DNA from: Emydura subglobosa
Lineage: Eukaryota; Chordata; Testudines; Chelidae
Assembly: GCA_007922225.1 (NCBI GenBank)
Contig: ML679962.1
Coordinates: 30,549,563-30,613,562 of the forward strand
DNA: 64,000 nucleotides
Direction of reading: 5' to 3'
Of this stretch, positions 1-25,618 are shown one piece after another. Every line of letters starts with the position of its first letter. Positions within the stretch are counted from its first letter, which is position 1. The notes under the pieces are model-generated. The model did not search any database. It was given only the letters and a program-made list of their open reading frames with translations, and was not told where the DNA came from. The position numbers and the translations under genes are program-made.

Positions 1-25
1 TGTTTTTCCCTTCCGGAGCAAGTTC

Positions 26-853
26 TTATTGCAGATTTGGTTTTGAGGCTCTCCAACTTCCCAGGCAGCAAAAACATTGGCAGTAAAAATAATGTGGGGA
101 TGCCCTATGTTGATGAGGGGCATCCCCAGGCATAGAAATGGCAGAGAGTGATGGCATCATAGGCATGGAAAACCAAGGATGAGAGAATGGCAATCTGGCA
201 GTCTGGTAGGCATTCATAGCTGCTAAATCTAGGTGTGCACATTGATAATTAGGAAGCCTGATTCTGGGATCTAATCTTGGCATGGGATGATAACTCAGAG
301 CAGCAATTCTTGAATCCATACCATAGCTGTATGTATACCGGGCACGTTTGTATGGATGTAAATGATACGTCTTGTTCTTCTTGGCTTCACAGTCAACTAT
401 ATTTTGTTCTTGTGAACTTTCTCCTGTCAAGGCCATTGGGTAATATTTTAATTCACTGTTGCTAGCCCCCCATGTCTGAGAAGATCCAGGAAATAGGAAG
501 GAATATTTGTTTGAATGGTCACAATATTTGTCCTTTGTGTCTTCCAAATTTATTTTCTGTTCTTGTGAACTTTGTCCTGTCAGGATGACTGAATGAGTTT
601 TTAATTTGCTGACGCTTGCTCTCAGTTCTTGAGGAGGTGAAAGCTGTTGTGCACAGTTTTGTAGAGAATGGGCTGGCAAATGAGTTTGCTGGCCACCACT
701 GTGACATACTGAGGTACATTCCTGAGCATCTGGCATACCTAAAGCTTTTATGTCAGTACTGTTAGCCTCGTGCTCCAGGATAAAACGTCTAGTTTTGATG
801 TTTCTTTTCATTATTATTAACTGAATAAAGACTCTTGATGCTTGATAATACAA
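26..853 (-). CDS. HSFX/HSFY-like terminal exon, second copy (partial gene)
   Basis: This minus-strand exon has an intact 275-codon frame. It is paralogous to the terminal exon of the HSFX-like gene at 6033-6809. The start LYYQ...LIIMKRNIKTR corresponds to the wing segment LQFYHNP...LLVRCKRRVGIKN of the intact gene. The C-terminal HPWFSMPM...SAISM matches NPWFSMPM...SAISM. A strong acceptor (pyrimidine tract then TTACAG) precedes position 853 in phase 0, the same phase as the intact gene's intron. No exon encoding the helix-turn-helix half of the HSF domain is visible between 860 and 5950, where a simple whole-gene duplicate would have it. The exon may be an alternative last exon used by the upstream HSF exon 1, or a gene remnant whose frame happens to survive. 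The frame also carries an internal 51-codon duplication. Homology is clear; whether it is functional is open. Confidence 0.65.
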   Translation of the reverse strand: MYYQASRVFIQLIIMKRNIKTRRFILEHEANSTDIKALGMPDAQECTSVCHSGGQQTHLPAHSLQNCAQQLSPPQELRASVSKLKTHSVILTGQSSQEQKINLEDTKDKYCDHSNKYSFLFPGSSQTWGASNSELKYYPMALTGESSQEQNIVDCEAKKNKTYHLHPYKRARYTYSYGMDSRIAALSYHPMPRLDPRIRLPNYQCAHLDLAAMNAYQTARLPFSHPWFSMPMMPSLSAISMPGDAPHQHRASPHYFYCQCFCCLGSWRASKPNLQ

Positions 854-2754
854 CTGTAACAAAAGGAACAGATTACTTTAAAGTACATCAATTCCAAAAT
901 AGCTACGTATGCATGTGCAGCATTGCTTTTGGAAAGTACTCTCCCTTTTCATGTTGCATTCTCAGCATTATTTTTATAGGCCACAATCTACCATAAAATC
1001 TATCCTGTGCACCTTGAATTTTGGTTTTCATTCTGTAAATTGGACACTTGAATTAGCCTCTGCTGCTTGTTTTATATCTGAATTAATTCTCCCATTGTAC
1101 TAAAAATACTTGAAAAAAATCCACTCTCACACAGGCCTCTGGGAAGCTTGTCCTGGCACACGAGGGGTCTTACATTATCAGTGAATGCATTTTTAGCTTT
1201 TTATTTTGTATCTTAAGTATCTACCAAACACAATATGAACCGATGCAGTGTCATCTTCCTAAATCTGCTGCCAGCCAGCTTGACTGCCTCTATCTACTGC
1301 TACCTCAGGACTTGTAAAGCAGAAGAGAAAAATTAAAAGGCTGATCAGTTTCACTGGTGCTACTCCCACACTAAAACTGTGGAGACTCTCATCAGTTTAT
1401 TGCTGTTGATTGGGAAAGCTCTGAGTTTCAGCAAAGGCAGGTACTAGTTATTCAAGGAAGATGACGACCCAAAGTGGAGCCTGGGGAAGAGTGGAATAGC
1501 AGAGACCAGCTCTTGCTTCCATACGCCCTCATAGCAATTAGGAGGTAGGATGGGGGTGCGGTGGATCATAGTAGGAGAGACCCTTGCAGGAGCCAGGCTG
1601 GACTGAGTTAGAAGCACAGACGTTCCCCCTTCCTACCTCACCAGTAGCCTGGAAGCTTTGGAGGAAGGAGGAGATTTGAAGACACCTTCCCCTCTTGCAG
1701 AAATCTGCAAGTTCTGGGGAAGGGAATAGAATAATGGAGAATGATCTTCCGCATTACAGCAGCCAGGCATTTTTGGGGATGGAACTAAGTAGGAGATCCT
1801 ACTTCTCCTTTGCAGGAGCCAGGAGACGCCAATGCAGGAGAAGAAACAGAAAGCCTCTTCTCCCTTCTAATAGCTTGTGGGGGCTGGATTTCGAAGTTTA
1901 TCAGACAGCTGCTACCCAGAAGTTGATATAAAAGGTCATAAGGTGCTAAATGCTGCCAACACCCATTTAAATCTGTGGGATACGTGAGGCATTCAGGACC
2001 TCCCAGGCTTGGGCTCAGAAATAATGGACACACTTGAAAAAATGAAAATAAAACAATAGGATTTTTTCCTACTAGGGAATCAGATAAAATCATCATATAA
2101 TGCATAGTTCTCCTCTTTACTTTCCAGAAATTTAGCCAAATTCCCCAGACTTTGATTCTGGCAAGTAATTCAGATTCACTTGCTTAGTAAAACTTCATGT
2201 AAAGTATTTCAGAGAGATTTTTCTCACCCACTCAACCAAACAAAAATACTCAGCAGGACCAATATTTATTTCAGCACCATGTATCATCTTAATTTTCTGG
2301 AGACTTTTTAAAAGTGAAATGGGAGGAAAATAAGGTGCTCTACCAGCTAAAAGTACTATTACACACTGAATTTGCAATCCAAACTCCAAATACTAAGGAC
2401 ATAGAATAGTAGATACTGATAATATTTTTCATTTAAGTTGTTCAAATAGCTTTCTTAGTAGAAATAATTTTCTCACCTGCTTTTGAGTAAAATCAGACTG
2501 TATATTGGGCTTTCATAGATCATTTCAGAAAGTTAAACACCCATGACAGTATGCAACAATTTGTATAAGCATTCATGGACATCACAATAGTGAATGTGTA
2601 TTTTTTTGTATGATGTGCGTTACATCATAATAGGATCCCTTTCAGAAAATATAGGATCATAATGAGAAAACTATCACAATTGCTGATGCTATAAACATAA
2701 CACCTATTTAACAAACATAACACCTATTTAATGTTTAATATATATATTAAATTA

Positions 2755-2885
2755 TGCTAAATGGCTGAGGAGATTAGTAATGGGTTATTGAAGAATTCCT
2801 CTCCAGGTAGCTGGTTCAAATCCCCAGTTAATGGATAGTGAGTGACTGAAAATATTTTCCATTTAATAACCATTCAGAGAGTTTG
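2755..2885 (+). repeat. tRNA-derived SINE remnant
   Basis: It contains an A-box-like ATGGCTGAGGAGATTAGTAATGG followed about 30 bases later by GGTTCAAATCC, a near-canonical RNA polymerase III B box. Downstream sequence resembles old amniote tRNA-headed SINEs. It is diverged and its ends are not clear. Confidence 0.5.
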
Positions 2886-5128
2886 GCTGTCTTAGTCCAG
2901 CTATCTGGTTACCACATCACAAAAACCAGCACTCTTATCGGCTGTTTTATCAAAGAAATCAAGGATTGGCTTCAGTGTGGCATCTGAACTGCCTTCTCAT
3001 TCATAGACACAAATTTGCCCAGACAAAGGTTGCGGTACATGGGTAGGGCAGCATGCTAAGGCTTGCACTGCTTCTGCTTGGGATATACTGTTCTGTGTCT
3101 AAAGAGGGCAGTTCCTAAGACATTCCAGCTGGTCTCCTTTGGTAAGACCTCAAGAAAGGTTTTTGAAAAGTAAAATAATTTTAAAAACTAATTTTCCAGT
3201 AGAAATACTGGTTAGCAGGCAACAAAAGGCTCCCTGAACCATTTTTACCTAAATACTACCTGTTTAATATTGGAAACCTTATAAGAGTTGTCAGCTTTAC
3301 ATGCAGATCAGTGACTTAGGTGTGCCAGAGGCAAAAACTAACCTCAGCCAATACCAAACATACATCTGGATATCAGAGAGGACCCCAGCTGGCAGCTAGA
3401 GAAGCGGGTGACACATTATCAGAAGTGTGAAAGCCCTTTTTAACCTTCAACCCTGAGTTATGGTAGGGAGGCACTGTGTCCACACAAAGGGCATAGATAC
3501 AAAGGCAATAAAACAAGTATGCTAGCCGGCAGAAAGCGATGGTTCTTAAGGGAGATGCTCCTGAGGGTAAGCAATACCAAATTATGCTCACACATAGTGT
3601 ATCTTGATACTTGTGACCATTATAGCATCAATTAATGCCTACAGTGCCCCTGCATCCTCATTATACTAGAAATTCACCCAGTGGAAAGGGAAAGCCACTT
3701 CTTATACAGGAACAATCAAAGCTCTCTTGATTTTGTATTCTTTGAAGGTGTAGCAGGTGCATCTATGCGAACACACTACACGGTTGTTTTTCAGCAAAGG
3801 TGCACCTGCCGTAAGGCTACCAACACAGACTAGGGAGAGACATTTTTACTGGCATCTTATCTAGCTGTAAAAAACCCCACAAGGGCTGCACCTTCTGAGG
3901 TCTAATCCACAGAACAGGAGGACTCTGTAGGATAAACCTCATCACACTTGAGAATGCATTTTATATTTTGGAAAAACAAGAACAGGAAGAGAGAGGCTTC
4001 CAAGAAGATTTACGTCGCTAGCTGCTGTACAGAAGTCCCGGCCACTAACTGCATTTTTAAAAGCCTTTGTGGCTTGCATACGTGCAATGCTTAAACTCCT
4101 CCTGAAGAGGGGCCTTACACAGTAGTAATTCCAGCAGGCATTGGGCTGTGACTGGAAATTGACTTAGGATTTAATGAGCCTGTTTGTTTATTTATTTGTT
4201 TGTTTTTTAAATTCTCTATAAAATTGCAATACATTTCATACTTCTGAATTTCACTGTAGTTTGTCATTTTATTTACTGTAAGATGTAAATATTGGAAATT
4301 GACTACAGCAGACTTCCATGAAGCACAACCTGCAGAAGGCTGTGCAGTTGGGTGCGGATACACTGGTGATTGCATAAAATTCCACACAGCTTGCATGTGC
4401 TCTTCAAGACACTGAAGACTTCATTCACAGACTATTTTTTATAACATTGTACAGCTAACACCAGCCTTTGCTCTTCATTGCACATCAGAGAACAATCCTG
4501 CAGATCTACTGCAGGCACTGCTTACAGAAGCCAATATGAGTTTTTGCTTGAGAAAGGACTTCACAACTGAGGTCCAGCTGAATTGGATTCCATGAAGGTT
4601 TAAATAAATGTTTCTGAGCAGTGCATAACTACCAGGGGGATGAGTGCTATAGAAAACCCTCCAGTAGATATTAAAATAAACTTTTAAATTTAGTATCTCA
4701 CCTCAGTCATGCAGAAAGATTATTGTTAAGCAATTTAATGCATGTCCGGCCTGAACCCTAGTTTCTTGCATGGTAGTGAAGAGAACTGCTAACTCCTCAA
4801 GAGGGCCCCATATAAGCTCAAATACTCATGCCACTCTACTTTTTAAAATACATCATTTAATCAATATTCCTTAAATATTTTAACCATCCTGCAATTTTGA
4901 TTCGTCTCACGTCAGTTGTGGCCCAATCCTCCACCACTGAATTCAATGGAAGCTTTACTGCTGAGCACACTAATTACCATCCAGTAGTTCACAGCCACAC
5001 CAAAAACAAAGAATTCACATTTTTTAGAACTTCAAGTGTTTAACTTCAAAGTTTGTTATTAAAGTAACCCTGAATTGCAGCATCTTTTCAGAATTATCTG
5101 AGTGAAAGGGATCCAAGATCCCTTTGTG

Positions 5129-5181
5129 CAGGTCAGGCTAGATGATCATACTTGTCCCATCTGATTTTATGGTCTATAAAT
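5129..5181 (+). mobile_element. CR1 LINE 3'-end remnant
   Basis: The stretch reads GGTCAGGCTAGATGATCAT..CTTGTCCCATCTGATTTTATGGTCTATAAAT. This is the usual 3' end of turtle/bird CR1 elements (GACTAGATGATC...CCCTTCTGGCCTTAAAATCTATGA), 5'-truncated. Confidence 0.6.
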
Positions 5182-5954
5182 CTACGCTGGTTAAGTAATT
5201 CCTAAATCTTCCTCCACGTTAATGAGCCCTAACCTGTGGCTTGATGAAAATGAATGAGACCAATCTCTTTTAGTTTTGGTCTCTTGATTTTATAGATCTC
5301 TTATCCCGAACCTGCTGTAGGAGATCTTTCAATGAACATACCAGACAGTGTAGTAGTAGATGCTTACCATTAACTTATGAATGTCATCTTATTTCTTATG
5401 ATAGCTAACGTGAATCACTCTGTAAACCGTGGGTCATCCACTTCAGTATGTTACAAACCTGCTATCTCAAAAGGTGAAGATTCTGTTTAAATACTTAGAT
5501 CAAACCCTGCTCTGCAAACCAAGCCTTAGTAAATGACCTTGGCAGAAGTGTGTTCCCTCAGTAATATTCGGATGGAACTTTCCTTCCTAAGGCATAGAAC
5601 TGCATACTGCACATTCAACTCTACAACAGAAAAGAGGCTTAATCCTCCTGGATTAGCTCCCCCTATCTTGGCTCCATTTATGGTAGAACTGTAAAGTACA
5701 ACCCTTCAACACTTCTCCTGGATGCAGAGACAAAGAAGGGTGGTGGTAATGGGGAATAGAAGTTCTCTTTGGAAGGAACATGACCAGATCAAATGTAATT
5801 GAAACATTCTACTACTCTTAAACTCAGGGATACAGAATATTAGAATTCATGAAAGCTGACCCACTACTTCTACTGAAATAATTCTTCCCTGCTGAAAATG
5901 AAATAAAATGTGGGATTATTTTATACAAATAGGACAGGAAAACTGGAAAAGACA

Positions 5955-5960
5955 TTTATT
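5955..5960 (-). terminator. Poly(A) signal of HSFX-like gene
   Basis: AATAAA on the minus strand (tttatt on plus), about 73 bases after the stop codon. It would give a very short 3' UTR; use of a more distal site cannot be excluded. Confidence 0.55.
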
Positions 5961-6032
5961 CTTCAGACAATTTCATTGCAGATTTGTCAGTGACTTTCTC
6001 CCCTGGAATATGAAATGTTAAAGTCCTTTGCA

Positions 6033-6809
6033 TTATCGATGGTATCCTGAATATTCAGCAGGCTTTGGTCCGATGCCTTTGGCAGCAGGTGAACTGTTTG
6101 AAGTGCAGTTGCAGTTAGGGCAGTGATGGTATGATGGAGTTCGGTGATGAGATGATCTTGACATTGAAATCGCAGAGGCTGCAGCAATCATAGGCATTGA
6201 GAACCATGGGTTACAAAATGGCAGCAAACTAGCCCAATGAGCCTGCATAGCTGATAAGTCTGGATACATGTTTGGGAAGGTAGGAAGCCCCATCACAGGT
6301 CCAAAAGGACTATTTGATACAGGAGGTATGACATGATACAAAGAAGTAGCAGATGTAGTTGTAGTGGAATCTATATCATGGGTGCTGACTCGAGCGTGGC
6401 TATTATTTTGAGGTAAATGGAATGGAGCCAGCTGATTTAACTTCTCACCATCTTCTCCTGTAGCATGCTCTGATGGCCTCAGTGAAGCTGCGGGTGAAGA
6501 AGCGTATCCACTTCTGATTCGGGCAGTTGCTCTGGCGAGTCCCTTATTCACTGTAGGCTTTCTTAGTGCACATGTTTGCATGTTCTCCTTTGGAGCAGTT
6601 GCAACGAGGTCATTTTCCTCCATGGAAGCAGTTCCCAAGCCAGACTGAACATCTGAGCTTCTTCCCTCACTCTTTAGGCAGTTTTCACTAAATTCCTGAT
6701 CTAACGAGAAAGCAGCTGGTGGTGTATTTTTGATGCCAACTCTTCTCTTACACCTTACAAGGAGGTGGGGATAGCCTCTCTTAAAATTCGGGTTATGGTA
6801 GAACTGTAA
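6033..6809 (-). CDS. HSFX: HSFX-like exon 2
   Basis: Codes residues 189-446. It begins with the wing of the DNA-binding domain (LQFYHNPNFKRGYPHLLVRCKRR) and then a low-complexity Ser/Thr/Pro-rich region. The C-terminal block has PWFSMPMIAAASAISM and CPNCNC. The acceptor is TTTATTTAG at 6810-6811. The frame reads without a stop from the acceptor to the terminal TGA/TAA-class stop at 6033-6035. Confidence 0.87.
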   Translation of the reverse strand, partial: LQFYHNPNFKRGYPHLLVRCKRRVGIKNTPPAAFSLDQEFSENCLKSEGRSSDVQSGLGTASMEENDLVATAPKENMQTCALRKPTVNKGLARATARIRSGYASSPAASLRPSEHATGEDGEKLNQLAPFHLPQNNSHARVSTHDIDSTTTTSATSLYHVIPPVSNSPFGPVMGLPTFPNMYPDLSAMQAHWASLLPFCNPWFSMPMIAAASAISMSRSSHHRTPSYHHCPNCNCTSNSSPAAKGIGPKPAEYSGYHR

Positions 6810-8338
6810 CTAAATAAAGCAAGTGAAAAGATTTAATCACCTCTGTGAGGATAAAAAAAGGAAAAAATCAAGCACACATACTGGCAAAGATTTTGCCTAC
6901 ATAGAACAGTCAAACATTAAACACTGAAGGGACACAGGCAGGCATTTTAGGCCCCAATTTTAGTCTGTGTAAAAGATTTGATGAAACAAACAGAAGTAGT
7001 CTCATAACATTTTAAATCAGTGATAATTCCTTGAATTTCAAACTTTCTCCTGTAGCACTGTGTTTAGCCCTCAAACCAGAAAATGGATCTGAATAGCTTA
7101 GCTTCATTGTAGAAGCCAAATAAAGTGCAAAAGGCAAACATGGCAGAAATGGTGAAATGTAAATTTGACATTTAAAAGTGTTATTAGGAACACAGGCAAG
7201 GACCTTTGCAAGTAATATTTTAATGGATTGTCCCTTTAACGGGACTAGTATCAAAACAGAGTTTAAACAATAAAGATGGATATTACTCAATGGTAGATTT
7301 TCAAAAGCACTTAAGTGACTTAGGAGTACAAGTCCTATTGACTTTTAGTGATTTAGAAAGGCCATAAAGGTTCAGTCAGTAGCACATGGACCACAACCAC
7401 CTTTCTAGCATTCAGCAAATGCAAGGAGAGAAAGAACGCAGAACACATCTAGTATCAGGAGGAAGCCAACAACCAGGGAAGAGAGAGAGGAGGAGGTGGG
7501 AGAATCTCTCGGTTTCACTGGATCAGGCTAGTAGGAAAAAAGCCACACTACAATGGTCTCTTCAGGTCAAAAGCCAGTAATTACAGGGTTTGGACTCTTA
7601 TTCATGAGACTATCTTGAGAAATTATTTATGGAGAAGTCAGAATATCTATCAGAACCCTGATCCGTAGATTCTCTTCATGACGAGCATAAAACAAAACTT
7701 CTATTTGCACATGCAAAAAACAAACGTATTTTAAAATAGGCCTTTTTAAGCTTTGAGAAGTATTGACCTTTTACCTTGCTAAAGGCAGATGCTGCTTTTT
7801 CTTCTGCTAGAAATTCAGCAAGCGAGGCAGACCTTTGAAAATCTTGTCGCATTTTGCTAAAGCCATAGAGATTCAGCTGTCGAATGAAACTTTTCATGCA
7901 ATCAGTTTCAAAAATTCGCAGAAGCCCTCTCCTTTCCAGCACCTCCTTTTTAAAGAGCTCTTCATCAATCACCACACAATTTCCATCATCATCCCACCAA
8001 AGTGACTTAAATTGATCACTTTCAACAATTTTCCAGAGTTTCTTTGGAAAGGTGAGGGATAAAAAATCATTGTCTTCAGTGGAACCATCATCACAGAGAG
8101 TAAGACGTGGTCTTTTTACCCAGGGTCCATCGCTCAAAGTTTGAAAAGCATTTTCTTCTATTATAGATCTCAAGGCAGAGTCACCAGCTGCTGTTTTATG
8201 ACACAATGGAATAGCAGAAGAAATTGAGATAGCAGAACCAACCATTTCATCCTGAGCTGAAATATGTGGAGTTTCTGCTGTAGAAAGATCCATCTCAAAT
8301 TCTTCTTTCTCGCTTTGACTTTTTTCAGCTGTAGCCAT
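6033..8338 (-). CDS. HSFX: HSFX/HSFY-like heat shock transcription factor (two exons)
   Basis: Two coding exons, 8338-7775 (188 codons) and 6809-6033 (258 codons plus stop), join in phase 0 to a 446-aa protein. The intron is AAG|GTAAAA ... TTTATTTAG|TTACAG. The HSF DNA-binding domain runs from about residue 92 (FLSLTFPKKLWKIV) through WWDDDGN (114-120) and the recognition-helix motif FIRQLNLYGFSK (151-162), then continues across the intron into the wing YHNPNFKRGYPHLL. The two-exon layout with the intron inside the DNA-binding domain is typical of vertebrate HSFs. No long heptad-repeat oligomerisation domain is obvious, and the C-terminus ends in NPWFSMPM and CPNCNC motifs, as in the HSFX/HSFY group rather than HSF1/2/4. 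An in-frame TAA lies directly before the ATG, and A at -3 with G at +4 supports this start. Linkage to TMEM185A and IDS favours the HSFX name. The relatives are testis-biased nuclear DNA-binding proteins; expression here is inference. Confidence 0.88.
7775..8338 (-). CDS. HSFX: HSFX-like exon 1
   Basis: Codes residues 1-188, with an acidic/serine-rich N-terminal 90 residues and then the first three helices of the HSF domain. The donor AAG|GTAAAAGG falls after SAFSK, phase 0. Open reading continues a short way past the donor into the intron; that part is not coding. Confidence 0.88.
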
Positions 8339-8341
8339 TTA

Positions 8342-10004
8342 TGCTATTAGTCGAGCTTCATACTCCTAAAGAGAGGTATATTAAAATGATGCTAGTTTTC
8401 AGTGAAGTTCAATAAAGAGTTCTAGAACATCACAATGATACCTGTGGTGTGTGGCTGTGACATCATAAAATGATTGGTTTCCTAGCAAATTGAAGTAATA
8501 ATGGCCAGACAAGTTACTAAAATGAACAGCATTTATATTTCATTTACAACAGATTAGATCTAATCTATAAAAGGTTTATCTTTTGATGTAAAGAAAGTAC
8601 ATACGGACTAGACACAGAGCACTGTCCCATCCCCCCAAGAACAGTCATTACACAACATGGATTAAGAAAGCAATTTTTGCTGCTATTGTTGGGAATAAAG
8701 GGAAACATTTGTTTACCAAGTCTTTCCACTGGGCCTCTTTCACAAGAGCAAGAATTCCCACTGTCTGTTCTTGCAGTCAGAGCCTGGCTCCAAGAAACAC
8801 AAACTTGAATACAAGTATTTAAATTACATAAATTGTGTCTAAATATTTCAAAATGAAGACTTACAATTCCTTTTGGCTGTAGCAAAGGAGACTACCTCCA
8901 ATGGTGTCTGGCAGGAGTCTCTTTCTGCTCCAAAGACTGGGGAAGGAGGTATGGGTGAAAAGCAGGGGAAGGAATCAAGTTGGCAGAGGTTGGTCATCAC
9001 TGCCCATCTTTCAAGTGATAGAAACAATTATATAACAAAAGACCCAGTCCCCAAACACTTGTCACAGGGATAGAGAGAAAAAGAATGGAGGTTGTCTGCT
9101 AGATGCTGACTCCCCACTGGTTCTCCCTTCTGGTGACAGTGTGGGAATTCAACCTTCACTGCTGCTGTGTTCCAGTAGGGTAACACATTGGACAAATAGA
9201 AGCCCTTTTCCTCCCTGCGTCTCTCAAGTAGGAAGTGTGAGAACACAGCAAGGTTCCAGAGGTGGGACAAAGGTGGTGGGGGGTATTCATGGGTTAGAAG
9301 GCTGCCTGTAAATCCCATTTCTGCTGCAGTAGATGAGGAAGAAAGTGGATTATAATGAACTACCTTCCACCATTATATTCCCCTTACAGGGAGAAAAAAG
9401 GAAGAATCAAGGCACAGGCCACTCCACGTCCCACGAAGAAGTGATGGGAAGCATTTGCCTACCTAGTACTAGCATTACAGTAGACAGAACAAACTTATTT
9501 CCCGCTTCCGGCACAACCAACGATGGGTGGCTAGTGGCTATGAAGGAGAGATGGAATTTCTACATTCCTATAATTCCTGCACCAGTCATATTTTTCAGGA
9601 ATACAATACTGATGGAGATCAGAGTGTATACTTATCACTGAGCTGTAAGAGCAAAGAGAAGCATTTCAGGGTCAAGGAGGACAAGCTACTGTAACATGAA
9701 TTTTAGATTAATCTCACTGTCCCACAAGCATTCTCAGTGAAGGTAAGAAAAAACCTGTCATCCAAAAAACTCAAGCCAATGTCAAAATAAACAGGAACCT
9801 TTATAGAGAATTTACTATTTTAAAATGAAACAACTCATTTTAAAGGGTTTAATCATTTAGACTGACCTGTGTTTTACAAGTGAGATTGGGTAATTAATGC
9901 AACAGTACAGTCCGATGTTTCTGACCACTAACCAACAGCCACAAAATTGATGATAATCTATGAAGTCTCTGAACTCTGAAAATAAGGTATGGATTTTGCA
10001 CATA
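8342..10004. other. Intergenic region between HSFX-like gene and TMEM185A
   Basis: It holds the presumed promoter of the HSFX-like gene (no CpG island) and unique AT-rich sequence. Both genes are transcribed leftward, so the TMEM185A poly(A) site lies upstream of the HSFX-like promoter. No coding exon is supported. Confidence 0.45.
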
Positions 10005-10020
10005 ATATAGGAGAAAATAG

Positions 10021-10026
10021 TTTATT
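10021..10026 (-). terminator. TMEM185A: Poly(A) signal of TMEM185A
   Basis: AATAAA on the minus strand, about 960 bases after the stop codon. The stretch 10027-10986 is AT-rich, has no other coding potential and reads as the 3' UTR. Confidence 0.5.
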
Positions 10027-10986
10027 GAACAGCTGAAATAAGGGGATAATGATGAATAAATGTGTTGCTTAACAGTAAAATTTGATTACAGAGCTGAAAA
10101 AAGCAACACAAATTTTTACTCCCAAATCAGTGCAAAGGTTGTGATTATTTACACAATAATTTACATTAACTCAAAATCACAAAAGCTGTTATACATTCCT
10201 ATATAAAACAAAAGCCTTCAAGTCTTGCCTGTGGAGTGCAATACTCCTGTGCCTCTGTAGTTACAGATAGTGTTTATGTCTGAATGAGAAATGACAGATA
10301 AAGACATGCCAATATTACTACATGCCTAAAGTACACACAGCAAGAGAGGCCAAGTGTATAGTTAAGACTTGAAAGATATCCTCTAACAGTCTATGCATTT
10401 CACACAGGCTTTTTAAAAAAAAATACCTTTACGTAATATTTATACTGTACAGAACTAGAATTTGAACAGAATATATTACAATGCTAAAATGTTCGTATAA
10501 ATACTATACAGCCAGGCACATAACCAATCCATTAGGAAGGTTCACAAATTAGACAACCATCTATCTTCATGGACAAAAACGTAACACTAGGAACATGCTT
10601 CAAATGCTTAAATGAGGTGTAGGAAAATCTGAATTTCAGTTACCAAGGTCATGTTACAGAACATTAGACGTTTTCAATGCCCAGTTCACTACAAATAATG
10701 TCGCCATCTGTGTATTGGAGTCATTTCTCTGGTAATGACTTTACAGATACATTTCTCAAAATGTTTCCACCTGTGAACCTTACTATAACTAGTGTTCCCA
10801 CTTTGATTTGCTACAATGAGATTTTAAGTAAATATGGAACGCTCTGAAAAATCATATTTAAAAATCTCCAATATTTACATTACAGGCTACTATCCTTAAA
10901 GAAATTAGAACAAGGCATGAGATGAAATACAGCTGTTGATTCCCAGTTCCAGTTTTGTCGTCAGTTGTCCACTTTCAAAATTCATA

Positions 10987-25499
<14,513 letters not shown>

Positions 25500-25575
25500 G
25501 GCGCCCCGACCTTCGCGCCGCCTCGGCCGCTCTCTACAGGGGGCGCATGGCGCAAGGGCCGCGGACGCCTGGTCC

Positions 25576-25618
25576 TGATGATGATGGTGGTGGTGGTGAT
25601 GCCGCCGCCGGAGGAGGA
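25576..25618 (+). repeat. Trinucleotide tract in TMEM185A 5' leader
   Basis: Plus strand reads TGATGATGATGG(TGG)n TGATG, then (CCG)3 and (GAG)n-like. On the gene strand it is CGG repeats followed by CAC/CAT triplets. It sits about 80-120 bases upstream of the ATG. Confidence 0.8.

Larger units (their letters stand above)
863..5950. other. Spacer between the two HSFX-like terminal exons
   Basis: About 5 kb with no supportable coding exon. I looked on the minus strand for the HSF DNA-binding exon (motifs FIRQLNLYGF and WWDDDG) that a full second gene copy would need and did not find it. Recognisable content is a tRNA-derived SINE near 2755-2885, a CR1 3'-end remnant near 5129-5181, and a 14-base exact repeat (ttgcaggagccagg) near 1585 and 1811. 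The rest is AT-rich unique sequence. Confidence 0.5.

Noticed and set aside
2755..2830. Possible tRNA gene
   Set aside because: A- and B-box-like motifs are present, but no acceptor-stem pairing or anticodon arm could be made; a SINE head fits better.
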